DNA of 64,000 bases, from positions 1,426,001 to 1,490,000 of the forward strand of contig NZ_CP014136.1 in assembly GCF_002291425.1 (NCBI RefSeq), in the 5' to 3' direction. The notes beneath the pieces are model-generated. The model did not search any database and was not told the origin of the DNA. It was given only the letters and a program-made list of their open reading frames with translations. This DNA is from Gibbsiella quercinecans (GTDB lineage: Bacteria; Pseudomonadota; Gammaproteobacteria; Enterobacterales; Enterobacteriaceae). Shown here piece by piece: positions 1 through 8,856 of this stretch. The number at the start of each line of letters is the position of its first letter. Positions within the stretch are counted from its first letter, which is position 1. The translations under genes were made by a program, and so were the position numbers.

Positions 1-1
1 C

Positions 2-121
2 TGGATTGCCAAGAGCTTCGATCAAGATGTTGATTACTATGTGCCTGTTGCCGAAATTGAGCGCATTGAGAACCAACACTATGAACAAATCAGCAAAGCA
101 GGCGTGAAACATGTCAACTGA
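2..121 (+). CDS. cyoB: Cytochrome bo3 ubiquinol oxidase subunit I, C-terminal end (partial)
   Basis: The reading frame is open from base 2 and stops at a TGA ending at 121, giving the last 39 residues (ending KAGVKHVN). This matches the hydrophilic C-terminus of CyoB, the heme-copper catalytic subunit of the proton-pumping bo3 quinol oxidase in the inner membrane. The stop lies inside the start of cyoC (11-bp overlap), the usual translational coupling of the cyoABCDE operon. The 5' part lies outside the window, so no catalytic residues are visible; the call rests on the tail sequence and its position in front of cyoC. Confidence 0.93.
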   Translation, partial: WIAKSFDQDVDYYVPVAEIERIENQHYEQISKAGVKHVN

Positions 122-725
122 TACTCTGACTAACCATAACGCAGCCCATGCAGAGCATGGGCACCATGAGGCGGGAGAGACCAAAGTCTTCGGATTTTGG
201 ATCTACCTGATGAGCGACTGTATTTTGTTTGCGAGCTTGTTCGCAACTTATGCAGTGCTGGTTAATGGGACCGCAGGCGGCCCCTCCGGCAAGGATATTT
301 TCGATCTGAAGTTTGTGCTGGTCGAAACCTTCCTGCTGTTGTTTAGCTCCATTACCTACGGCATGGCGATGATTGCCATGAACAACGGTAAAGTGAGCGG
401 CGTTAACCTCTGGCTGTTCCTGACCTTCCTATTCGGCCTGGGCTTTATCGGTATGGAAATCTATGAATTCCATCACCTGATTACCGAAGGCTTTGGCCCG
501 GATCGCAGTGCATTTCTGTCCAGCTTCTTTGCGCTGGTGGGGACTCACGGGATTCACGTTGCTTCCGGCCTGATTTGGATCGTTGTGATGATGCTGCAGG
601 TGGGCAAACGCGGCCTGACCAGCACCAACAAAACCCGCCTGATGTGCCTGAGCCTGTTCTGGCACTTCCTGGACGTGGTGTGGATCTGCGTATTTACCGT
701 TGTTTACCTGCTGGGGGTTATGTAA
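111..725 (+). CDS. cyoC: Cytochrome bo3 ubiquinol oxidase subunit III
   Basis: A 204-residue COX3-family membrane protein, the full length expected for CyoC. The N-terminus is rich in His (about residues 8-20) and is followed by five hydrophobic segments (about 28-50, 68-90, 100-120, 138-162, 183-203). Subunit III has no redox centre; it packs against subunit I of the bo3 oxidase, which oxidises ubiquinol and reduces oxygen. The ATG overlaps the end of cyoB and the stop overlaps the ATG of cyoD by one base, so the operon is translated as a coupled series. Confidence 0.97.
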   Translation: MSTDTLTNHNAAHAEHGHHEAGETKVFGFWIYLMSDCILFASLFATYAVLVNGTAGGPSGKDIFDLKFVLVETFLLLFSSITYGMAMIAMNNGKVSGVNLWLFLTFLFGLGFIGMEIYEFHHLITEGFGPDRSAFLSSFFALVGTHGIHVASGLIWIVVMMLQVGKRGLTSTNKTRLMCLSLFWHFLDVVWICVFTVVYLLGVM

Positions 726-1063
726 TGAGCCATTCATCCCATGAAACCTCTCACGGCGGCGCAAGCCACGGCAGCGTCAAGTCTTACCTGATCGGCTTTA
801 TTCTGTCGATCATCCTGACGGTGATTCCGTTTGCGATGGTAATGAACGGCGCAGCCTCTCATTCCACTATTCTGGCGGTTGTTGTCGGCATGGCAGTAAT
901 TCAGGTGATTGTTCACCTGGTTTACTTCCTGCACATGAATACCTCATCGGAAGAGCGCTGGAACCTGGTGGCATTGCTGTTTACCGCTATGATCATCGGT
1001 ATTGTTGTGGTGGGTTCACTCTGGATTATGTACAACCTCAACGTCAATATGATGGTCAGTTAA
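725..1063 (+). CDS. cyoD: Cytochrome bo3 ubiquinol oxidase subunit IV
   Basis: A 112-residue protein starting MSHSSHET, with three predicted membrane helices (about residues 20-41, 45-68 and 80-103). CyoD is the small accessory subunit IV that helps assemble the CuB site of subunit I. The frame is open further upstream, but the ATG at 725 overlaps the cyoC stop (taATGa) and matches the family start, so it is preferred. It lies between cyoC and cyoE in the normal operon order. Confidence 0.96.
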   Translation: MSHSSHETSHGGASHGSVKSYLIGFILSIILTVIPFAMVMNGAASHSTILAVVVGMAVIQVIVHLVYFLHMNTSSEERWNLVALLFTAMIIGIVVVGSLWIMYNLNVNMMVS

Positions 1064-1077
1064 GAGCCGAGCCGCAC

Positions 1078-1971
1078 GTGATGATTAAGCAATACCTGCA
1101 AGTAACGAAACCAGGAATTATTTTCGGCAATTTAATTTCTGTCGTCGGGGGATTTCTGCTCGCGTCCAAAGGGAGCATCGACTATCCCCTGTTTCTCGCC
1201 ACCCTGGTCGGGGTTTCGCTGGTGGTCGCATCGGGTTGTGTCTTCAACAACTATATCGATCGCGACATCGACAAAAAAATGGAGAGAACGAAGAATCGGG
1301 TGCTGGTAAAAGGCCTGATCGCGCCGAGTGCCAGCCTGGTTTACGCTACCGTCCTGGGTATTGCCGGCTTTATCCTGCTGTATACCGCGGCCAATCCGCT
1401 GGCCATGTGGCTGGCGGTGATGGGCTTTGTGGTTTATGTCGGCCTTTATAGCCTGTATATGAAACGCCACTCGGTCTACGGCACGCTGATCGGCAGCCTG
1501 TCCGGCGCTGCGCCGCCGGTGATCGGCTACTGCGCCGTCACCAACGAGTTCGACGCCGGGGCGCTTATCCTGCTGGCGATTTTCAGCCTGTGGCAGATGC
1601 CGCATTCCTATGCGATTGCCATTTTCCGCTTCAAGGATTACCAGGCTGCCAATATCCCGGTGTTGCCGGTGGTGAAAGGCATTTCCGTCGCCAAGAACCA
1701 CATCACGGTCTACATACTGGCGTTTATGATCGCCACGCTGATGCTGGCCCTGAGCGGTTATGCCGGCTACAAATACCTGATTGTCGCCGCGGCAGTGAGC
1801 GTATGGTGGCTCGGTATGGCGTTGCGCGGCTATAAAGCTGAAAACGACAGTATCTGGGCGCGCAAGCTGTTTGTGTTTTCGATCGTCGCCATCACCTCCC
1901 TGAGCGTGATGATGTCAATCGACTTCAGCGCCAGCACGGCGCAGGAAGCCCTGCTGACCTATGTGTGGTAA
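1078..1971 (+). CDS. cyoE: Protoheme IX farnesyltransferase (heme O synthase)
   Basis: 297 residues, very close to the 296 of E. coli CyoE. It belongs to the UbiA prenyltransferase family: several membrane helices and the Asp-rich motif N58-YI-D61-RD-I-D65 that binds Mg-farnesyl diphosphate. It transfers a farnesyl group to heme B to make heme O, the high-spin heme of the bo3 oxidase encoded just upstream. It begins 14 bp after cyoD. A clear intrinsic terminator follows, so this is the end of the cyo operon. Confidence 0.98.
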   Translation: MMIKQYLQVTKPGIIFGNLISVVGGFLLASKGSIDYPLFLATLVGVSLVVASGCVFNNYIDRDIDKKMERTKNRVLVKGLIAPSASLVYATVLGIAGFILLYTAANPLAMWLAVMGFVVYVGLYSLYMKRHSVYGTLIGSLSGAAPPVIGYCAVTNEFDAGALILLAIFSLWQMPHSYAIAIFRFKDYQAANIPVLPVVKGISVAKNHITVYILAFMIATLMLALSGYAGYKYLIVAAAVSVWWLGMALRGYKAENDSIWARKLFVFSIVAITSLSVMMSIDFSASTAQEALLTYVW

Positions 1972-1993
1972 GCCGTAAACACCGCCGTATTGC

Positions 1994-2018
1994 ATGGGCC
2001 GCTTTTGCGGCCCATTTT
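1994..2018 (+). terminator. Rho-independent terminator of the cyo operon
   Basis: A 9-bp perfect stem (1994-2002 with 2007-2015) around a TTTT loop, followed by a short T run, 23 bp after the cyoE stop codon. Confidence 0.85.
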
Positions 2019-2108
2019 ATTCGTATCGCGGGGCACACCGGTAATATCTGTTAAACAACATTCGATTTACCCCCCCTGCCCCACACACTAAAATGCTTCC
2101 ACTATTTT

Positions 2109-2160
2109 TAGAAACCATTCGGCAGGCCGTGCAGCGCAGTCGCCTGCCGAATGGTTTTTA
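2109..2160 (+). promoter_or_regulatory. Long hairpin in the yajR leader (possible attenuator or terminator)
   Basis: Arms 2112-2127 and 2142-2157 are perfectly complementary over 16 bp, extending to 19 pairs with one G-T pair, around a 14-base loop. The right arm runs into TTTTT and ends only a few bases before the Shine-Dalgarno sequence (gagg, 2163-2166) of yajR. It has the shape of an intrinsic terminator placed in a 5' leader. It could also be an upstream terminator with the yajR promoter hidden in or after it. Confidence 0.6.
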
Positions 2161-2171
2161 CCGAGGTAACA

Positions 2172-3536
2172 ATGAACGACAATACCATGACTCCACAGGA
2201 ACGGCGGGCAACCTGGGGGCTAGGCGTAGTCTTCTCGCTACGCATGCTCGGCATGTTTATGGTGCTGCCGGTCCTCACCACCTATGGGATGGCGCTGCAA
2301 GGCGCCAGTGAGGCGCTTATCGGCTTCGCCATCGGCATTTACGGTTTGGCGCAGGCCGTGTTCCAGATCCCCTTCGGATTGGTTTCTGACCGTATCGGCC
2401 GTAAGCCGCTGATTGTCGGCGGCCTGCTGATCTTCACCCTCGGCAGCGTCATTGCGGCCGTGACCGATTCCATCTGGGGGATCATTCTGGGCCGCGCCCT
2501 GCAGGGTTCCGGCGCTATCGCCGCGGCGGTGATGGCGCTGCTGTCCGATCTGACCCGTGAGCAGAACCGCACCAAAGCCATGGCCTTCATCGGCGTCAGT
2601 TTCGGCATTACCTTTGCCATCGCCATGGTGATCGGCCCGATTGTCACCCACGCCTTTGGCCTGCACGCGCTGTTCTGGATGATCGCCGTGCTGGCGCTGG
2701 CCGGGATTGCCATCACGCTGTTGGTGGTGCCCAATGCAGACAGCCACGTGCTAAACCGCGAATCGAGCATCGTCAGCGGCAGCTTTCACAAAGTGCTCCG
2801 CAACCCTCGCCTGCTGAAGCTCAACCTCGGCATCATGTGCCTGCATATTCTGCTGATGTCGAGCTTCGTGGCCTTGCCGCTGGCAATGGAACAGGCGGGG
2901 CTGGCGGCGCAACAGCATTGGGTTGTTTATCTGGTGACCATGCTGGTATCGTTTGCCGCCGTCGTGCCTTTCATCATCTATGCCGAGAAAAAACGCCGCA
3001 TGAAACGGGTTTTCACCGGCTGTGTGGTGTTTTTATTCTGCGCCGAGATTGTGCTGTGGCTTTCCGGCGCCCACCTGTGGGGCATTATCGCCGGCGTGCA
3101 GCTCTTCTTTGTCGCCTTTAATGTGATGGAAGCGATTCTGCCTTCGTTAATCAGCAAGGAATCCCCCGCCGGCTATAAAGGCACGGCGATGGGGGTCTAC
3201 TCCACCAGCCAATTTATCGGCGTGGCAATCGGCGGCAGCGCCGGCGGCTGGCTGTATGGCCTGCTGGGCGCGGGCGGCGTATTCATTGCCGGGGCGTTGG
3301 TGGCCGCACTGTGGTTCCTGGTATGCCGCACGATGAAAGAGCCGCCGTACGTCAGCAGCCTGCGTATTACGCTGTCTGAACTGGCGGTGAAGGATTCTGC
3401 GTTGGAGTCGCGTTTGAAAGCGCAACCGGGCGTGGCGGAAGCGATCGTCGTGGCGGATGAGCGCAGCGCCTATGTGAAAGTGGACACGCAGCAGACGAAT
3501 CGCCGGCAGTTAGAAGCGCTGGTGAATTCGCTGTAA
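2172..3536 (+). CDS. yajR: MFS transporter YajR
   Basis: 454 residues, the length of E. coli YajR. It is a major facilitator with about twelve membrane helices; the loop-2 motif SDRIGRKPL follows helix 2. After the last helix a soluble domain of about 65 residues (from about residue 390) corresponds to the ferredoxin-like YAM domain specific to YajR. The start MNDNTMTP, eight bases after gagg, is preferred over a weak upstream ATG at 2151 that lies within the leader hairpin. The substrate is not established. It is a single-gene unit facing yajQ. Confidence 0.93.
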   Translation: MNDNTMTPQERRATWGLGVVFSLRMLGMFMVLPVLTTYGMALQGASEALIGFAIGIYGLAQAVFQIPFGLVSDRIGRKPLIVGGLLIFTLGSVIAAVTDSIWGIILGRALQGSGAIAAAVMALLSDLTREQNRTKAMAFIGVSFGITFAIAMVIGPIVTHAFGLHALFWMIAVLALAGIAITLLVVPNADSHVLNRESSIVSGSFHKVLRNPRLLKLNLGIMCLHILLMSSFVALPLAMEQAGLAAQQHWVVYLVTMLVSFAAVVPFIIYAEKKRRMKRVFTGCVVFLFCAEIVLWLSGAHLWGIIAGVQLFFVAFNVMEAILPSLISKESPAGYKGTAMGVYSTSQFIGVAIGGSAGGWLYGLLGAGGVFIAGALVAALWFLVCRTMKEPPYVSSLRITLSELAVKDSALESRLKAQPGVAEAIVVADERSAYVKVDTQQTNRRQLEALVNSL

Positions 3537-3540
3537 AGAA

Positions 3541-3562
3541 AAGGGCCAGCATGCTGGCCCTT
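3541..3562. terminator. Bidirectional terminator between yajR and yajQ
   Basis: A perfect 10-bp stem (3541-3550 with 3553-3562) with a two-base loop sits four bases after the yajR stop. The bases before it are A-rich, so the minus-strand transcript of yajQ also gets a U-rich tail. Confidence 0.8.
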
Positions 3563-3583
3563 GGCATTGTCTGGGCAGAAAAG

Positions 3584-4075
3584 TTAATCGCGGAAGTTTT
3601 TGAACTGGAACGGCTGCCCCAGATCTGCGCCACGCACCAATGCCATCACGCTTTGCAGATCGTCACGCGATTTACCGGTCACACGCACTTCGTCGCCCTG
3701 AATCTGCGCCTGCACCTTCAGCTTGCTGTCCTTGATCAGCTTCACCAGCTTCTTGGCCTGCATGGTTTCAATACCCTGCTTGAGCTTAGCCTCAACGCTA
3801 TAGGTTTTCCCACTGTGCTCCAGCGCATCCGGGATCTCCAGCGCTGCGCCGTCAATGCCGCGCTTGGCCAGCTTCTCACGCAAAATATCCAGCAACTGCT
3901 TCACCTGGAAATCAGATTCGCTGGCCACCTTGATGCTTTCGTTTTTTTCGTTCAGCTCAAAGCTGGCCGGCACGTTGCGAAAATCCCAACGGGTGCCGAG
4001 ATCACGTGACGCATTGTCAACGGCGTTACGGACTTCCTGCATATCAATTTCAGAAACGATGTCAAAAGATGGCAT
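3584..4075 (-). CDS. yajQ: YajQ family nucleotide-binding protein
   Basis: 163 residues, the full family length, beginning MPSFDIVSE and ending FQFKNFRD. YajQ proteins have two ferredoxin-like domains; members in other bacteria bind cyclic di-GMP or nucleic acid and act with transcription regulators. A good Shine-Dalgarno sequence (aggaggaag in sense) precedes the ATG. It converges on yajR and diverges from panE. The biological role in this organism is not shown by the sequence. Confidence 0.95.
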   Translation of the reverse strand: MPSFDIVSEIDMQEVRNAVDNASRDLGTRWDFRNVPASFELNEKNESIKVASESDFQVKQLLDILREKLAKRGIDGAALEIPDALEHSGKTYSVEAKLKQGIETMQAKKLVKLIKDSKLKVQAQIQGDEVRVTGKSRDDLQSVMALVRGADLGQPFQFKNFRD

Positions 4076-4397
4076 ACTTCCTCCTTCTGAATACGACCTA
4101 TCCCAGTAGGCGCATTGGTCATCGCCACCCAGAGCGCTTACGGGCCCGACATGGCAAATAAATTTAGCCTAAAACAACGTTAGGCCATTCGATGGCGAGC
4201 ATAATAACCGCTTTACCCGGGAAGACAAAACCCTACGGATCGCCGTGGGGAGCCCGGCAACGCGAAAGTCTATAATGATAAGACCGCCGTTGATCGGAAC
4301 CCCGAACACCAGGACAGTGCCCCGCAATAGGCCGTGGCGCCCAATGACCGCCTGCGGCGCTGACGTACGATTGCGGGACACTGCTTAGGGAGGCAAG
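4076..4397. promoter_or_regulatory. Divergent yajQ/panE intergenic region with a panE leader hairpin
   Basis: 322 bp without a convincing gene. On the plus strand a perfect TATAAT (4271-4276) is a likely -10 box for panE, although its -35 region is poor. Downstream, arms 4317-4328 and 4370-4381 pair over 11 of 12 positions and enclose a GC-rich 41-base segment that can itself fold. The stem ends just before the panE ribosome site (agggagg, 4387-4393), so the leader RNA is strongly structured. Confidence 0.5.
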
Positions 4398-5309
4398 ATG
4401 AAAATAACGGTTCTTGGTTGCGGCGCGCTCGGCCAACTGTGGCTCGCCCAACTTTATCGGCAAGGGCACGAGGTGCAGGGATGGCTCCGGGTGCCCCAGC
4501 CTTTTTGCCCAGTGAATGTCATTGCCCCCGACGGCAACGTATTTAACCACAATCTCCCGGCTAACGATCCAGCACACCTGGCGCAAAGTGAACTTCTGCT
4601 GGTCACGCTGAAAGCCTGGCAGGTTTCCGGTGCAGTCAACGCCCTGCTGCCACACCTCAACCCACAATGCGCCGTGTTGCTTTTGCATAATGGCATGGGC
4701 ACCCAGGATGAGCTGGACGCCAACAGCCAGCCGATTCTGCAAGGCACCACCACCCACGCTGCGCGCCGTGACGGTTCGACCATTATTCATGTGGCTAGCG
4801 GCACCACCCATATCGGCCCCACCTCGCCCGGCGCCATGCACCTCAGCAGCCTGGCCGAAGTGCTGCATCAGGCGCTGCCGGACGTTGCCTGGCACAACAA
4901 CATCACGGCGGCCAACTGGCGCAAGCTGGCGGTTAACTGCGTGATTAATCCACTCACCGCGCTGTATGACTGCCGTAACGGCGAGTTGCGCCAGCACCTG
5001 CCGGAAGTCGAAGCCGTCTGCAATGAAGTTGCCGCCGTGATGGAGATGGAGGGCCTGCATACCTCCAGTGAAGGGTTGCTGCTGTATGTGCTGCAAGTGA
5101 TCGACAGCACCGCGGATAATATTTCCTCTATGCTGCAGGACATTCGCGCCCAGCGGCACACCGAGATTGATTACATCAACGGCTACGTGCTGCGCAAGGC
5201 GCGCAGCCACGGCCGCGTGCTGGCGGAAAATACCCGATTATTCGAACTGATTAAGAAAAAGGAAAATGATTATGAGCGTATCGGCGCTGGTATGCCTGGC
5301 ACCTGGTAG
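4398..5309 (+). CDS. panE: 2-dehydropantoate 2-reductase (ketopantoate reductase)
   Basis: 303 residues. It makes pantoate from ketopantoate with NADPH in pantothenate and CoA synthesis. The N-terminal Rossmann domain shows GCGALG (residues 7-12); the C-terminal helical domain carries catalytic Lys176 (in NWRKLAVN) and Glu256 (in HTEID), both at the E. coli PanE numbering. The strong agggagg site fixes the ATG. Its end overlaps the start of yajL by 38 bp in another frame, indicating translational coupling. Confidence 0.96.
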   Translation: MKITVLGCGALGQLWLAQLYRQGHEVQGWLRVPQPFCPVNVIAPDGNVFNHNLPANDPAHLAQSELLLVTLKAWQVSGAVNALLPHLNPQCAVLLLHNGMGTQDELDANSQPILQGTTTHAARRDGSTIIHVASGTTHIGPTSPGAMHLSSLAEVLHQALPDVAWHNNITAANWRKLAVNCVINPLTALYDCRNGELRQHLPEVEAVCNEVAAVMEMEGLHTSSEGLLLYVLQVIDSTADNISSMLQDIRAQRHTEIDYINGYVLRKARSHGRVLAENTRLFELIKKKENDYERIGAGMPGTW

Positions 5310-5862
5310 CGAAGAAACCGAGGCCGTCACAGCGATCGACCTGTTGGTGCGGGCCGGCGTTAATGTCACCACCGCCAGCGTGGCGGGGGACGGCGAGTTG
5401 ACCATAACCTGTTCACGCGGCGTCAAACTGCTGGCGGATGCGCCGCTGGTGACGATTGTGGATGAGCCTTTTGACGCCATTGTGCTGCCCGGCGGCCTGA
5501 AAGGGGCCGAATGTTTCCGCGATAGCCCGCTGCTGGTGGAGAAAGTCCGCCGCATGCACCTGCAAGGCAAAATCGTCGCCGCCATCTGCGCGGCACCGGC
5601 GCTGGTGCTGCAACATCACGATCTATTCCCGGTGGGTAACATGACTGGCTTCCCAGGGCTGAAAGACAAAATTCCGCAGGATAAATGGATGGAGCGCCGC
5701 GTGGTGTTTGACCCACGCGTCAACCTGCTAACCAGCCAGGGGCCGGGCACCGCCATGGAGTTCAGCCTGAAGCTGATCGATTTACTGTTGGGGAAAGAGA
5801 AAGCGGCGGAGGTGGCGGCGCAGTTGGTGTTGATCCCAGGGATGTACGATTTCAGCGACTGA
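5272..5862 (+). CDS. yajL: DJ-1/PfpI family protein YajL (protein deglycase / chaperone)
   Basis: 196 residues, equal to E. coli YajL. The nucleophile elbow AAICAAP puts Cys106 in the conserved position of the DJ-1 family. YajL protects proteins during oxidative and electrophile stress; glyoxal-adduct repair activity has been reported and is debated. A frame-compatible ATG two codons upstream (5266) exists, but MSVSALVC matches the family start. It lies inside the end of panE as in E. coli. Confidence 0.95.
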   Translation: MSVSALVCLAPGSEETEAVTAIDLLVRAGVNVTTASVAGDGELTITCSRGVKLLADAPLVTIVDEPFDAIVLPGGLKGAECFRDSPLLVEKVRRMHLQGKIVAAICAAPALVLQHHDLFPVGNMTGFPGLKDKIPQDKWMERRVVFDPRVNLLTSQGPGTAMEFSLKLIDLLLGKEKAAEVAAQLVLIPGMYDFSD

Positions 5863-5866
5863 TCCC

Positions 5867-5899
5867 TTCAGGCCGCAGCGTTACCGGCTGCGACCTGAA
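5867..5899. terminator. Imperfect hairpin between convergent yajL and thiI
   Basis: Two 6-bp stem blocks separated by one mismatch (5867-5879 with 5887-5899), placed 4 bp after yajL and 23 bp from the end of thiI. There is no clear T run on either side, so it may act only as a weak bidirectional terminator or as an mRNA end stabiliser. Confidence 0.45.
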
Positions 5900-5921
5900 A
5901 GCGGTTCAACGTAAAGCAGAT

Positions 5922-7370
5922 TTAAGGGCGATACACTTTAACGTTGGTGTAGCCTTGCTCCAGCAGGTACAGCGCCTGCAGGCGGCTCATCACGCCGCGC
6001 TCGCAGTACAGCAAATAGGTTTTGCTCTGGTCCAGATCGCCGAACTGGCTGCCAATTTTATAGAACGGCAGCGATTTCACTTCAACCTGCGCCAATTGCA
6101 ACGGCTTTTCATCCTGCTCGTCAATCGCGCGGATATCCAGAACCACATCGCTGGCAGCGAACGCCGCCACGGTCTCGACTTCCGTCACCTGTTCCTGAAC
6201 TTCGCTGGCGATAGTGCGGATATCGATGTTTTTCGCCTCGCGCACCACGCGATCGAGGATCGTGAAGTCGAACTTGCCCTCTTCTTCTTCGATCTTTTCT
6301 TTAACCGCTTTCACCGTTGGACTTTTGGAAATCACACCGCAGTATTCCGGCATGGTTTTGGCGAAGTCTTCAGTGCCGATCGCCCGTGCGATATTGATGA
6401 TGTGCTCTTTATCATGGGAGATCAGCGGGCGCAGAATCAGCGTGTCTGACACATTGTCGATCAAACGCAGATTGGTGAGCGTTTGGCTGGATACCTGGCC
6501 CAGCGCCTCGCCGGTGACCAGCGCCTGCACGCCGTAGCGCTCCGCCACCTGGGAAGCGGCACGCACCATCATGCGTTTCAGCACCACACCCATCTGGCCG
6601 TCATCGACTTTTTCCAGGATCTCTCCCACCACCGGTTCAAAATCAACCGCCACAAAACGCACTTTGTGCGAGCTGCCAAAGCGATTCCACAGGTAGTGCG
6701 CCACTTGCTTAACGCCGATTTCATGCGCCGAGCCGCCGAGGTTGAAGAAGCAATAGTGCACACGGCAGCCACGGCGCATCAGCATGTAGCTGGAAACCCC
6801 GGAATCAAAGCCGCCGGAAATCAACGACATGACATCTTCCTGCGTACCGATCGGGTAACCGCCGATCCCTTCACGGCGCGCTTTCACCAGCATCAACTTA
6901 TCGTCTTCGATCTCCAGATTAACCGTCACCTGTGGGCGCGTCAGTTTGACCCGCGCACTGTCGATATGCTGGTTTAAACCGCCGCCGACGTAGCGCTCCA
7001 CATCCTGGGAATTAAAGTCTTGCTTGCCGCGGCGCTTAACGCGCACGCAGAAGGTCTTCCCTTCCAACTGATCGCGGTAGGCTTCCAACGTTTGTTCGAA
7101 GATATGGTGAATATCGGTATAGGCACGGTCTTCCACCTCCAGAATATGGTGGATACCGGGAATACGCGTCAAGGCATCGGCAATCGCCGGGCGCTGGTTT
7201 TCGTCTTTGGCGCGCACCTCAATGAAATCCCAATGCCGCACCACCGCCAGCGTTTCATCATACTGCTTCAGGACGTTACGAATGTTGGTCGTCAGGATCT
7301 TAATGAAGCGTAAACGCACAGATTGACTTTTTATGGTGATTTCTGGGAACAATTTAATGATAAACTTCAT
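5922..7370 (-). CDS. thiI: tRNA 4-thiouridine sulfurtransferase ThiI
   Basis: 482 residues, full length. Order: ferredoxin-like and THUMP RNA-binding domain (about 1-165), PP-loop ATPase with SGGFDSG (about 184-190), and a C-terminal rhodanese domain where Cys456 (YCERGV) carries the persulfide. It makes 4-thiouridine at tRNA position 8 and provides sulfur for the thiamine thiazole. Two downstream genes on the same strand farther along (thiL) and the ispA-dxs pair also feed thiamine synthesis. It is transcribed alone, divergent from xseB. Confidence 0.98.
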   Translation of the reverse strand: MKFIIKLFPEITIKSQSVRLRFIKILTTNIRNVLKQYDETLAVVRHWDFIEVRAKDENQRPAIADALTRIPGIHHILEVEDRAYTDIHHIFEQTLEAYRDQLEGKTFCVRVKRRGKQDFNSQDVERYVGGGLNQHIDSARVKLTRPQVTVNLEIEDDKLMLVKARREGIGGYPIGTQEDVMSLISGGFDSGVSSYMLMRRGCRVHYCFFNLGGSAHEIGVKQVAHYLWNRFGSSHKVRFVAVDFEPVVGEILEKVDDGQMGVVLKRMMVRAASQVAERYGVQALVTGEALGQVSSQTLTNLRLIDNVSDTLILRPLISHDKEHIINIARAIGTEDFAKTMPEYCGVISKSPTVKAVKEKIEEEEGKFDFTILDRVVREAKNIDIRTIASEVQEQVTEVETVAAFAASDVVLDIRAIDEQDEKPLQLAQVEVKSLPFYKIGSQFGDLDQSKTYLLYCERGVMSRLQALYLLEQGYTNVKVYRP

Positions 7371-7558
7371 GGCGGTCTTTATAGTCAGATAAGGATTTCG
7401 GGGGAAAAAGAGTCACAATATATTCGGCGGTCGGAGTATATCACCATCTGGTGCCGCTCTGCGCGCAAAACCATACATGCGCGCCATGATTTACTGTTCA
7501 AAATCCGCTACGATAGTCTTTAGCCCTACTGTTCACATGATGATGTAAAAAGAAAATT

Positions 7559-7822
7559 ATGCCGAAAAAACCTGCACAATCAGGCAGTACCGAGCAAACC
7601 CTTAGCTTTGAAAGCGCGCTGCAGGAGCTGGAAGGGATCGTCACCCGTCTGGAAACGGGCGAACTACCACTGGAAGACGCGTTGAACGAATTCGAGCGTG
7701 GTGTACAGCTGGCGCGCCAGGGCCAACAAAAGCTGCAGCAAGCGGAACAACGCGTGCAGATCCTGCTTAACGACGGCACCGATGAAGCGCCCCTGGCGCC
7801 TTTTACCCCGGATGCTGAGTAA
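7559..7822 (+). CDS. xseB: Exodeoxyribonuclease VII small subunit
   Basis: 87 residues with the [12 protein letters not shown] region typical of XseB, which forms long helical pairs on the large subunit XseA. Exonuclease VII degrades single-stranded DNA from both ends. The Shine-Dalgarno sequence is poor (AAAGAAAATT before the ATG). ispA begins five bases after the stop, so xseB, ispA and dxs are probably one operon, as in E. coli. Confidence 0.96.
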   Translation: MPKKPAQSGSTEQTLSFESALQELEGIVTRLETGELPLEDALNEFERGVQLARQGQQKLQQAEQRVQILLNDGTDEAPLAPFTPDAE

Positions 7823-7827
7823 TTGCT

Positions 7828-8730
7828 ATGACTGACTTTAACAGCCAGTTACAGGCCTATCGCCAACGGGTCGATCGCGCACTGACGGATTTTCTTGCCC
7901 CCTTGCCCTTCAATGACAGCAGCCTGGTGGAAGCCATGCGCTACGGCGCACTGCTGGGCGGCAAACGGCTGCGCCCGTTTCTGGTGTACGCAACCGGGCA
8001 AATGTTTGGTCTGCAGCCAGGCAGCCTGGATGCCCCGGCAGCGGCCATAGAGTGCATCCATGCCTATTCGCTGATCCATGACGATCTACCGGCGATGGAC
8101 AATGACGATCTGCGCCGCGGCCTGCCGACCTGCCACATCAAATTTGGCGAAGCGAATGCGATTCTGGCCGGCGACGCGCTGCAAACGCTGGCGTTCACCA
8201 TCCTGGCGGATGCCGAGATGCCCGATGTCGCCCTGCGCGATCGTCTGGCGATGGTTTCCGAGCTGGCCAGCGCCAGCGGCGTCGCCGGCATGTGCGGCGG
8301 CCAGGCGCTGGATCTGGCCGCTGAAGGGCTTCAGATTAATCTGGAAGCGCTGGAGCAGGTTCACAACCATAAAACCGGCGCATTGATCCGCGCAGCGGTG
8401 CGCCTGGGCGCGCTGGCTGCGGGTGAGAGAGGCCGCGCCGCCCTGCCGTTGCTCGATCGCTACGCCGCGGCCATCGGGCTGGCGTTTCAGGTTCAGGATG
8501 ACATTCTTGATGTCATCGGTGAAACTGCCAAGATTGGTAAACGCCAGGGCGCCGATCAACAGCATGGCAAAAGCACCTACCCGGCCTTACTCGGGCTTGA
8601 CAGCGCGAAGGCAAAAGCGTGGGATCTCTACCAGGAAGCATTAGCCGCCCTGGATGCCCTGGCAGCGCAATCTTATAACACCGCGCCACTACGAGCGTTA
8701 GCCAGCTTCATTATTGAACGCGATAATTAA
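7828..8730 (+). CDS. ispA: (2E,6E)-farnesyl diphosphate synthase
   Basis: 300 residues of the trans-prenyltransferase family. Both aspartate-rich motifs are present: DDLPAMDNDD (first, near residue 88) and DDILD (second, near residue 226), which bind Mg-diphosphates. It condenses dimethylallyl and isopentenyl diphosphates to farnesyl diphosphate for quinones, heme O and undecaprenyl phosphate. It is followed by dxs, the first step of the same pathway, after an unusually long gap of 126 bp that holds a repeat element. Confidence 0.97.
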   Translation: MTDFNSQLQAYRQRVDRALTDFLAPLPFNDSSLVEAMRYGALLGGKRLRPFLVYATGQMFGLQPGSLDAPAAAIECIHAYSLIHDDLPAMDNDDLRRGLPTCHIKFGEANAILAGDALQTLAFTILADAEMPDVALRDRLAMVSELASASGVAGMCGGQALDLAAEGLQINLEALEQVHNHKTGALIRAAVRLGALAAGERGRAALPLLDRYAAAIGLAFQVQDDILDVIGETAKIGKRQGADQQHGKSTYPALLGLDSAKAKAWDLYQEALAALDALAAQSYNTAPLRALASFIIERDN

Positions 8731-8744
8731 TGTGTAACGAACGT

Positions 8745-8835
8745 TATACCCCATAGATTTCGAGGTGCGGCTGGCCACATCGCTCAGTGGCCGGGCTACG
8801 TGATGGCCGCTGCACCCTGGAAGATAAAGGGCATA
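8745..8835. repeat. 91-bp inverted-repeat element (MITE/ERIC-like) between ispA and dxs
   Basis: The segment starts TATACCC and ends GGGCATA. The first and last roughly 28 bases are imperfect inverted repeats of each other (for example gaggtgcggc against gccgctgcacc), and a second inner inverted repeat tggccac/gtggcc lies near 8772-8791. The ends resemble those of ERIC elements, but the central ERIC core is absent. It looks like a short non-autonomous element inserted within the xseB-ispA-dxs operon. Confidence 0.6.
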
Positions 8836-8856
8836 CTCCTCTGATATGAGCATCGA

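Noticed and set aside
4233-5210. Minus-strand open frame of 325 codons opposite panE
   Set aside because: Shadow of panE, whose catalytic Lys176 and Glu256 are in place.
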